From: an uncultured Sphingomonas sp.
GTDB lineage: Bacteria; Pseudomonadota; Alphaproteobacteria; Sphingomonadales; Sphingomonadaceae
DNA length: 64,000 nucleotides
Reading direction: 5' to 3'
NCBI RefSeq assembly: GCF_936927845.1
Contig: NZ_CAKZHV010000069.1
Coordinates: 102,497 to 166,496, forward strand
Under the pieces are notes generated by a model. The model did not search any database. It saw only the letters and a program-made list of their open reading frames with translations, and was not told where the DNA came from. Position numbers and translations under genes: made by a program. Shown here one piece after another: positions 57,539 through 64,000 of the stretch (the first letter of the stretch is position 1; every line of letters starts with the position of its first letter).

Positions 57539-58624
57539 ATGAAGATGCGGTGGCGCATGGCGGCGGTAATGGCGATGGCGGCGACAATCTCGATCGCTGC
57601 GCACGCGAAGGATTATCACGGCGATTTCACGCCTGGGCAGTTGAAGGGTCCACGCACCGGGGCGCCCAACCAGGTCATGGTACTCGGCTCGCCACACCTG
57701 TCGAACATGTCGTCCGCCTTCCGTGCCGCCGACCTCTCGTCATTGCTCGACCGGCTCGCCGTCTGGGCACCACAGCGAATCGCGATCGAGGCATTGTCGG
57801 GCCAGCAGTGCGACTACCTCCGCCGCTATGACGCACGCTACGCTGAGGTGGTGAAGACCTATTGCTCCGATCCCGCGTCCGCCAGCGCGGCTACGGGCCT
57901 TGACGTGCCGGCGGCTACCGCGGAGGCTTTACAGCTGCTGCGCACGTGGCCGGCGCGCCCGACCGCGGCGGATCGCCGCCACCTTGCCGCAGTATTCCTC
58001 GCGGGTGGCGAACCCGCATCGGCATTGGTGCAATGGTTGCGGCTACCCGCGGCCGAGCGACGTGCGGGCGACGGGCTTGATACGACGCTGGCCGCACGGC
58101 TCGACACGCTGCGCAATCGCAACGACGAGAGCCTGCTTATCGCCGCAGCGCTCGCCGCACGTTTGGGACAGGAGCGCGTGTTTCCAATGGATGATCATAC
58201 CGCTGATCTCGCGATGATGGACGATGACGCATTCGGCGCGGCGGTGGGAAAAGCCTGGGACAATGACGCAACGAAGCAGCGAACGGCGGCCAGCAAGGCG
58301 CTTGAGGCGCAGCTCGGCAGTCCCGCGGGCGTGCTCAAGCTGTATCGCGCATACGATGCGCGCGGCCAGTCGCGGCTGGTCTTTGACAGTGATTTTGGAG
58401 CCGCGCTGGAGGAGGCATCCCTGCAGCATTTTGGACGCGTTTATGTCGGATGGTGGAAAACGCGCAACCTGCGCATGGCAGCCAACATTCGGGAGATGCT
58501 GGCGGAGCAGCCCGGCATGCGCGCGCTCGTCATCGTCGGCGCATCGCACAAAGGCTATCTGGAGGCGTATCTCGATCAGATGCACGACGTCCGGCTGGTC
58601 AGCACCGACGCGGTGTTGCGCTAA
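57539..58624 (+). CDS. DUF5694 secreted protein (TraB/ChaN-like group)
   Basis: The 361-residue protein has a signal peptide (MRWRMAAVMAMAATISIAAHA). It resembles DUF5694 proteins: PNQVMVLGSPHLSNMSS near the N-terminus, APQRIAIEALSGQQCD, VFPMDDHTADL, and a C-terminal RALVIVGASHKGYLEAYL. GxxH motifs at both ends recall TraB/GumN and ChaN-like folds. Function unknown. It lies on the plus strand between two minus-strand genes that normally sit together. Confidence 0.8.
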   Translation: MKMRWRMAAVMAMAATISIAAHAKDYHGDFTPGQLKGPRTGAPNQVMVLGSPHLSNMSSAFRAADLSSLLDRLAVWAPQRIAIEALSGQQCDYLRRYDARYAEVVKTYCSDPASASAATGLDVPAATAEALQLLRTWPARPTAADRRHLAAVFLAGGEPASALVQWLRLPAAERRAGDGLDTTLAARLDTLRNRNDESLLIAAALAARLGQERVFPMDDHTADLAMMDDDAFGAAVGKAWDNDATKQRTAASKALEAQLGSPAGVLKLYRAYDARGQSRLVFDSDFGAALEEASLQHFGRVYVGWWKTRNLRMAANIREMLAEQPGMRALVIVGASHKGYLEAYLDQMHDVRLVSTDAVLR

Positions 58625-58627
58625 CGT

Positions 58628-59875
58628 TTAGGCCGCGAACAGCTCCAGCTGCTGCTTCTTGGGCGCGACCAGCGGCTTCAACTCCGCTCGGTCGGTCAGC
58701 GACACGGGGCACCAGTCGTCGGTGACAATAAACGGCCTAATCTTGACGATCGACACGGTCAGCCGCGCGACGTCATCCAGCCGCAACCGCCGCCAGCGCC
58801 GTGACGCCAAAATGTTCTTGACCGCCTTCACCCCCAACCCCGGCACGCGCAGCAGCGCCTCGCGTGGTGCGCGGTTCACGTCGACGGGAAAATGCTCGCG
58901 AAACTTCAATGCCCAGGCGAGTTTGGGATCAATGTCGAGCGGCAGCATGCCGGTGCCCGTATCGGTGGCGGCGACCACCTCGTGCGGCTTGAATTCGTAG
59001 AAGCGCATCAGCCAATCGGACTGATACAATCGGTGCTCGCGCATCAGCGGCGGACGCTGGAGCGGCAGCACCGTGCTCGCGTCGGGGATCGGGCTGAACG
59101 CGGAGTAATAGACGCGGCGCAGATTAAAGCGATCATAGAGCTGCGATGCTTTGCCGACGATATCGCCATCGGTCGCCGCGTCCGCGCCGACAATCATCTG
59201 CGTCGACTGCCCCGCGGGCGCGAAGCGCGGCGCCGACTTGTATTTGGCCTTGGCGTCGGTTAGGTCCGCAATCGACGCCTTGACCTCGCGCATCGCGCCC
59301 TCGATCCGCGCCTCGTCCTTCTCGGGCGCGAGCCGCTTCAGCCCCGACGAGGTCGGCAGCTCGACGTTGATCGACACGCGATCGGCGTAGAGCCCTGCCT
59401 GATGCACCAGCTCAGGGTCGGCGTCAGGGATCGTCTTGAGATGAATGTAGCCGCGGAAATGATGATCCTCACGAAGCGAGCGCGCGACCTCGACGATCTG
59501 CTCCATCGTGTAATCGGGCGAGGAGATGATCCCCGACGACAGAAACAGCCCCTCGATGTAATTGCGACGATAGAAGGAGAGGGTGAGATTCACCACCTCT
59601 TGCGCGGTGAAGCGCGCGCGCCGCACGTTCGAGCTCTTGCGGTTGATGCAATAATGGCAATCAAAGATGCAGCTGTTGGTCAGCAGGATCTTGAGCAGCG
59701 AGATACAGCGACCATCGGGCGCGTAAGCGTGGCAGATGCCCATCCCCTCGGTCGAACCGAGCCCCTTGCCATCGCGGCTGTCGCGCTTGGCGGTGCCCGA
59801 CGAGGCGCATGACGCGTCGTATTTCGCCGCGTCGGCGAGGATCGCCAGCTTCTGTTTGATATCGAGCTGCGCCAT
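58628..59875 (-). CDS. Putative DNA modification/repair radical SAM protein (UDG-linked)
   Basis: The 415-residue radical SAM enzyme has the cluster cysteines at 69, 73 and 76 (CIFDCHYC). It carries the family-specific LNSC-like KILLTNS before them, LSSGIISSPDYTMEQ, NVELPTSSGLKRLAPEKDE and APAGQSTQMIVGADAATD. A C-terminal helix-hairpin-helix (LLRVPGLGVKAVKNILASRR) suggests DNA binding. It co-occurs with UdgX/TIGR03915 proteins, as here. The reaction is unknown. The start MAQLDIKQKLAIL follows a possible longer frame without family similarity. Confidence 0.92.
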   Translation of the reverse strand: MAQLDIKQKLAILADAAKYDASCASSGTAKRDSRDGKGLGSTEGMGICHAYAPDGRCISLLKILLTNSCIFDCHYCINRKSSNVRRARFTAQEVVNLTLSFYRRNYIEGLFLSSGIISSPDYTMEQIVEVARSLREDHHFRGYIHLKTIPDADPELVHQAGLYADRVSINVELPTSSGLKRLAPEKDEARIEGAMREVKASIADLTDAKAKYKSAPRFAPAGQSTQMIVGADAATDGDIVGKASQLYDRFNLRRVYYSAFSPIPDASTVLPLQRPPLMREHRLYQSDWLMRFYEFKPHEVVAATDTGTGMLPLDIDPKLAWALKFREHFPVDVNRAPREALLRVPGLGVKAVKNILASRRWRRLRLDDVARLTVSIVKIRPFIVTDDWCPVSLTDRAELKPLVAPKKQQLELFAA

Positions 59876-59962
59876 GCGTTCGATATATGTTCGCAGGTCC
59901 GAAATGTCGAGGTGCGCACGTTCGCTTGCCGCCCCGCACATGCTCGGCCAAGACATTGCGCC

Positions 59963-61228
59963 ATGCGCGACACGATCGATCGTTGGACCGGACGGCTGGG
60001 CGATGAGGCGCCCTATTGGGCGCTCGCCTTCACCTGCCTCGCCGGGCTCGCGTTCAAGCTTCACTGCGGCGCATACTGGATCGGGGCGGAGCAGTACACG
60101 ACCGGCTGCTACAGCGACGCGGTGCCGTTCTGGGGCCTGCGTGGGGTTGCGGCGGGGCAGGTGCCCTATTGGGAGGCGCGGATGGAATATCCCGTCCTGA
60201 CCGGCGCGCTGATCTGGGTCGAGGGGCTGGTCGCGCGCGTGCTCGGGCTCGGCCGCCCCGACGCGGCCGATTTCCTGACTGCGGTGTGGCTCGGCAATAC
60301 CGCTTTCGCCTACCTGATCCTGCGGATGATGCGCCGCGCCGGGGTGGGGAGGGTGCGTCAATACGCCTGGGCGCTCGCGCCGCCCTTGGTGCTTTATCTC
60401 GCGCACAATTGGGACCTGCTCGCCGCGGCATTCGCAGTCGCGGCCGTGCTCGCGGCGAACCGCGCGAACGACGTGCGCGCGACCGCGCTCGCGGCGCTGG
60501 GCGGCGCGGCCAAGCTGTTCCCGCTGCTGCTGCTGCCGCTGCTTGGGCTGGGCGCGCTGTTCCGGCGCGGTCGCGCGGCGGGCGCGAACGTCACCCGCGC
60601 GGCGCTGCTCGTCGCGGTCGCGCTCGCCGCCTGGGGCGTGGTCAACCTGCCCGTCGCCGCCACCGCCTTCACCAACTGGAGCGAGTTCTACGCCTTTTCG
60701 AGCCAGCGCAGCGGCACCGCGGCGAGCGTGTGGGAGCTCGCGAACACCTTAGGCTGGTACCCGACCGACATTCCGGCGCGGAACCGCCTCGCGCTGATCG
60801 CCTTCGCGCTCGGGGCGACCGCGATCGTGCTCGCGGGCTGGCGACGCCACGGCCGCCATCCATGGGTCCTGTTCACCCCCGTGCTCGCGTGGTTCCTGCT
60901 CACCAACAAGGTGTGGTCGCCGCAGTTCGACCTGTGGCTGTGGCCGCTGCTGGTGCTGACGGCAACGCGTGCGCGTCCGCTCGCTTTGTTCTTGCTCGGC
61001 GACCTGTTCGCCTATTTCGCCGAATTCTGGCTGTTCGCGGGTCTGGAGGGCGCGTGGCCGTCGGCGACGCAGGTCGACGTCGCCACCGCCGCCGCCGTCC
61101 GCGGCATTGCGATACTATGGATCATCTGGGCGGCGGTGCGCGATCCCGCACCCGCCTGGATCGGCCACGTCACTCCGCCGCGATCAGCCGCTCCGCGTGT
61201 CCCAGATCGACCGATACCAGCCGGCTGA
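59963..61228 (+). CDS. Multi-pass membrane protein, GT-C/GT87-like mannosyltransferase candidate
   Basis: The 421-residue protein has about ten hydrophobic helices. An N-terminal loop with WEARMEYPVLTGALIWVE resembles the acidic first-loop region of polyprenol-phosphate-dependent (GT-C, DUF2029/GT87) transferases. AAKLFPLLLLPLLGLGALFRRG and LTNKVWSPQFDLWLWPLLVL are further typical segments. Substrate and acceptor are unknown. The 3' end overlaps the convergent smc gene by 59 bases. Confidence 0.7.
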   Translation: MRDTIDRWTGRLGDEAPYWALAFTCLAGLAFKLHCGAYWIGAEQYTTGCYSDAVPFWGLRGVAAGQVPYWEARMEYPVLTGALIWVEGLVARVLGLGRPDAADFLTAVWLGNTAFAYLILRMMRRAGVGRVRQYAWALAPPLVLYLAHNWDLLAAAFAVAAVLAANRANDVRATALAALGGAAKLFPLLLLPLLGLGALFRRGRAAGANVTRAALLVAVALAAWGVVNLPVAATAFTNWSEFYAFSSQRSGTAASVWELANTLGWYPTDIPARNRLALIAFALGATAIVLAGWRRHGRHPWVLFTPVLAWFLLTNKVWSPQFDLWLWPLLVLTATRARPLALFLLGDLFAYFAEFWLFAGLEGAWPSATQVDVATAAAVRGIAILWIIWAAVRDPAPAWIGHVTPPRSAAPRVPDRPIPAG

Positions 61229-63250
61229 CGCCGCGCTCGATCATCGTCACCCCGAACAGGCGATGCATCCGGCTCATCGTCACCGCATTGTGGGTGACGA
61301 CCAGATAACGCGTCCGCGTCTCGCGGGTCATGCGGTCGAGCAACGCGCAGAAGCGGTCGATGTTGGCGTCGTCGAGCGGCGCGTCGACCTCGTCCAGCAC
61401 GCAGATCGGCGCCGGATTGGTCAGGAACAGCCCGAAGATCAGCGCCACCGCGGTTAGTGCCTGCTCGCCCCCTGAAAGCAAGGCTAGCGATTGCAGCCGC
61501 TTGCCCGGCGGCTGCGCCATGATCTCCAGCCCGGCTTCGAGCGGATCGTCCGAGTCGACCAGCTCCAAATGAGCCTGACCCCCCACACCATCCCCGCCAT
61601 CGAACAGCGTCGTGAACAGCCGCCGAAAATGCCCGTCGACCGCCTCGAACGCGGCGAGCAGCCGCTGCCGTCCCTCGCGGTTGAGCGTGCCGATCGACCC
61701 GCGCAGCCGGTTCACCGCCTGGCCCAGCTCGGCGCGCTCGGCCGCGTTGCCGGCGCCCGCCGCTTCCAGTTCGGCCAGCTCCTGCGCGGCGACGAGGTTG
61801 ACCGGCCCCATCCGCTCGCGCTCGCGCGTCAACCGCTCGAACGCGGTGGCCTCGCTGTCAGGCGTGCCGACATCGGCGGGGGTGAAGCCGAGCCGTTCCG
61901 ACAGCACCGGTGCCGGACACTCGAACCGCTCGCCTGCGTGGCGGCCGAGCTCGACGCGGCGCGCCTCGTGATGGTCGGCGCGTGCGGTTGCCCCGGCGCG
62001 GGCCTCGCGCGCGGTTGACAGCGTTTCACCCGAACGCCGTACCTCGACCTCCGCGTTGCGCAAGGCGCGCTCGCCCGCCCGCTCCGTCTCGACCACCCGC
62101 TCGACCGTCTCGCGCGCGGCGGCGTGCGTCGCCTCCGCGTTCGCGACCATCGCGGTGAGCTCGGGCAATCGCGGCGCGGTTGCCGCCAGCTCGCGCGCGA
62201 TCTCGGCCTCGCGCTTCGCCATGTCGCCGATCCGCCGCGCGGCGTCCCCCGCGCGTGCGCGCCAGCTCTTGGCATCGCCCTGTGCGCCCGCCAGCCGCTC
62301 GCGCAGCACCGCCGCCTGCCGCTCGCCCGCCTGCCGCGCCGCACGCGCGACGTCGACCGCCTGCCGCCGCGCCGCGTCCTCGTGCCGAAGCTCAGCGATC
62401 GCGCGCATGGTCGCGGTAGTGTCAGGCAGCGCGGCAACCTTGGCCTCGCTTTGTGCCACGTCACCCGCCGCCTCGTCGTGCTCGCGCTCGGCACGGCTCG
62501 CGCGCTCGGTCGCGTCGCTGCGCTGCCCTGCAATCCGCTCCAGCATCGTCTCCGCGCGCGCTTGCCGGCCTTGCGCCTCGCGCAATCCCGCCTCCGCCCG
62601 CGCAATCGCCGCGCGTGCCTCGCTCGCCTGGCGCAGCGCCGCCGCGATCGCCTCGGTCACATGGCGCAGCGTCGCCGTCGCCTCGTCCGCCGCCGCGCGC
62701 GCGTCGGGCAGCGCGGCGTGGATCGTCGCCAGCCGGTTCTGCCGCTCCAGCCGCTCCGCCGCAGCGACGCCGCCGCTCGTCGTGACCAGCCCGTCCCACC
62801 GCCGCATCGCGCCGCCGCGCGTCACCACCCGCTGCCCGACCGCGAGCGCGCGTCCATCGTCGGCGTCCACCACGAACACCTGCGCCAGCCGCCGCGCCAG
62901 CGCCTCGGGCGCGGAGACGTGCGCTGTCAGCGGCTCGGCGCCCGTCAGTGGGGCGGGATCGTCCGCGCGCATCGCCGCGCCCTGCCAGTATGCCGCGCCA
63001 CCCCCATCGAGCCCAACGTCCAGATCGTCGCCCAGCGCCGCTGCCAGCGCGCGCTCGTAACCGGGTGCTACGCGCACGTGATCGATCAACCGGTCGCGTC
63101 CGCCGCCGCGCTGCAACGCACGCGTCAGCGTCGCCGCTTCCGCCTCCAGCGCGGCGCGCTCGGCGTGCGCGGCGGCGCGCGCCTGCTCGGCCGGGTCGCG
63201 GCGCTCGGTCGCCGCGCGCTCCGCCGCCTCGGCGACGAGCTCGTCGTCCG
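61170..63250 (-). CDS. smc: Chromosome segregation protein SMC, C-terminal part only
   Basis: SMC condenses and organises the chromosome. The visible part covers the end of the first coiled coil, the hinge (VAPGYERALAAALGDDLDV), the returning coiled coil and the C-terminal ATPase lobe with the signature LLSGGEQALTAVAL and Walker B ICVLDEVDAPLDD. The N-terminal Walker A lobe and about 450 residues are missing. The frame remains open past 63250, but the residues there are antisense to a different gene and are not SMC-like. Since smc is a core gene, loss of half of it points to a chimeric contig end. Confidence 0.88.
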
Positions 63251-63290
63251 GATGGATCTGCGGCGCGGGGAGCGCGACCAATTCTCGTTC
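63240..63290. other. Breakpoint between smc and a YqcI/YcgG gene fragment
   Basis: To the left the minus strand encodes SMC up to about ELVAEAAERAA. To the right the plus strand encodes a YqcI/YcgG protein lacking its N-terminus. Neither gene is complete and there is no intergenic space. No inverted repeat or mobile gene marks the junction. Confidence 0.7.
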
Positions 63291-63791
63291 GACTTGCGAC
63301 TGCCGGACATACCGCGCGAGTTCGGCTCGTTCATCGCCGTCTTCCGTCGCCCGCGGGTGGGCGACGAGCGGGAGTTCGAGAACCTCCTGTGGGGCATGCT
63401 GCAGCGATTGCACGATCGTGACGACGCGCCGTGGGCCGAGCGCGTGTCGCCCGACACGACGTCACCGCACTTCAGTTTCAGCCTCGGCGGCGTGCCGTTC
63501 TTCCTCGTCGGGCTGCATCCGCAGGCCTCGCGCATCGCGCGCCGTGCTCCGCTGACGACGGTCGTGTTCAACCTGCACGATCAGTTCGAGCAGCTGCGAG
63601 CTGACGGCGGCTTCGACCGGATGCGCGACGCGATCCGCCGCCGCGATGCTGCGTTGCAGGGTTCGATCAATCCGGTCGTCACCGATCATGGACGCTCGTC
63701 GGAGGCGCGTCAGTACTCTGGGCGGCACGTGGAGGACGACTGGCGTGCCCCGTTCACCGCGCGCCCTTCGAAGGAGAATTCTGATGACTGA
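63252..63791 (+). CDS. YqcI/YcgG (GntA-like heme protein) family, C-terminal part
   Basis: About 180 residues match YqcI/YcgG, whose member GntA is a heme-dependent N-hydroxylase in guanitoxin synthesis. Visible features are FGSFIAVFRRPRVGDEREFE, LLWGMLQRLHDRD, VSPDTTSPHFSFSLGGVPFF, LVGLHPQASRIARR, VFNLHDQFEQLRADGGFDRM, QGSINPVVTDHG and SEARQYSGR. The usual N-terminal 60 or so residues with the FPC motif are absent. The true left boundary is the breakpoint near 63.25 kb. Base use resembles an actinobacterium, though this is an impression. Confidence 0.75.
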   Translation: MDLRRGERDQFSFDLRLPDIPREFGSFIAVFRRPRVGDEREFENLLWGMLQRLHDRDDAPWAERVSPDTTSPHFSFSLGGVPFFLVGLHPQASRIARRAPLTTVVFNLHDQFEQLRADGGFDRMRDAIRRRDAALQGSINPVVTDHGRSSEARQYSGRHVEDDWRAPFTARPSKENSDD

Positions 63792-63867
63792 CCCGCGACG
63801 CCCGCGATCCCCCCACCCGCCGACGCCGCGGCCGCCGGCGCCCGCAGCGCGACCATCGTCACCTTGA
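63784..63867 (+). CDS. Short truncated reading frame with strong ribosome-binding site
   Basis: An ATG at 63784 overlaps the YqcI stop by 8 bases and has AAGGAG 7 bases upstream, so translational coupling is expected. The product, 27 residues rich in Pro and Arg (MTDPRRPRSPHPPTPRPP), ends at 63867. It looks like the start of a real gene cut off by another breakpoint at about 63.82-63.86 kb. Confidence 0.4.
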   Translation: MTDPRRPRSPHPPTPRPPAPAARPSSP

Positions 63868-64000
63868 CGTCGGACTGCTCGGCGTTGAGCTGCTTGCGGA
63901 ACGCCTCGAGGTCGGTGACGTCGAGGTCCAGGGTGAGGACGCTCGCGCCGCTGTCGCGCAGCCGCCCGGCGAGCTCGTCGAGCCGGTCGCGGCGGCGGGC
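63850..64000 (-). pseudogene. Fragment resembling an SDR N-terminal region running into an E2 acyltransferase-like motif
   Basis: The minus strand from the window end reads RRRDRLDELAGRLRDSGAS then VLTLDLDVTD, a typical SDR stretch before the NNAG strand. It continues LEAFRKQLNAEQSDVKVTMVAL, which looks like a 2-oxoacid dehydrogenase E2 catalytic segment. The combination is odd and may be a further junction. The fragment is too short for a firm call. Confidence 0.35.

Noticed and set aside
62124..63791. Long plus-strand frame joining smc antisense to the YqcI/YcgG sequence
   Set aside because: The first 370 codons are antisense to smc and only the last 180 residues look like a protein family; the fusion is a product of the breakpoint plus open antisense frame.

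Overview
The window looks like a chromosomal segment of a sphingomonad (Alphaproteobacteria, Sphingomonadaceae or a close relative). The evidence is very high GC with strong GC3 bias, a CcrM-type GANTC methyltransferase next to rnhB, a three-gene NAD(P) transhydrogenase preceded by an aa3-oxidase subunit IV-like peptide, the order ileS-lspA-DUF3035, the run proA-nadD-rsfS-rlmH-envC-ctpA, and Coq4/Coq7-type quinone genes. I found no tRNA, rRNA or CRISPR array. The window is almost all coding, and no gene-free stretch exceeds about 270 bases.

Layout. 1-6 kb: the tail of ribF, an FeS-type photolyase, then a translationally coupled sseA-metC-mscS operon. 6-10 kb (minus strand): ileS-lspA-DUF3035, where ileS carries an in-frame, repeat-derived insertion. 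10-14 kb: queF and a GT4 plus GH130 pair that probably makes or turns over a mannoside. 14-17 kb (minus): an SDR and a FUSC transporter, each broken by one frameshift, around an intact hydroxyisobutyrate-dehydrogenase-like gene. 17-23.5 kb (minus): gyrB, an EF-hand/OmpA protein, an MFS transporter and recF. 23.6-30 kb: coq4 divergent from a MerR regulator, a cation symporter, glmM, a peroxiredoxin/2OG-dioxygenase fusion, DUF1272, thiD. 30-36.5 kb: rnhB, ccrM, folP, bestrophin, an SDR and an orphan NtrC-like regulator. 36.6-40.2 kb: the transhydrogenase operon, interrupted by a DUF559 nuclease-like gene bracketed by 54-bp inverted structured repeats. 40-46 kb: a winged-helix regulator, two SDRs, an acyl-CoA dehydrogenase and a sugar transporter. 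46-54.4 kb: a CHAP protein, a Tat-type MsrB, the proA-to-ctpA housekeeping run, then dsbB-coq7 and a small secreted protein. 54.4-61.2 kb: DedA, an aldo/keto reductase, a UdgX fusion and its radical-SAM partner separated by a DUF5694 gene, and a membrane glycosyltransferase-like protein.

The last kilobase is not trustworthy as a chromosome. smc runs on the minus strand from its C-terminus to just before the hinge, then stops at about 63.25 kb. It is replaced by the C-terminal part of a YqcI/YcgG (GntA-like) gene on the plus strand, a 27-residue stub with a strong ribosome-binding site, and an SDR/E2-like fragment on the minus strand. Several unrelated gene pieces within 750 bases point to a chimeric contig end or a rearrangement.

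The most interesting points are the DUF559 element inside the pnt operon (two structured ends with compensatory base changes), the repeat-derived insertion in isoleucyl-tRNA synthetase, the GT4-GH130 pair, the interrupted UdgX/radical-SAM module, and the cell-cycle-like promoter of ccrM.
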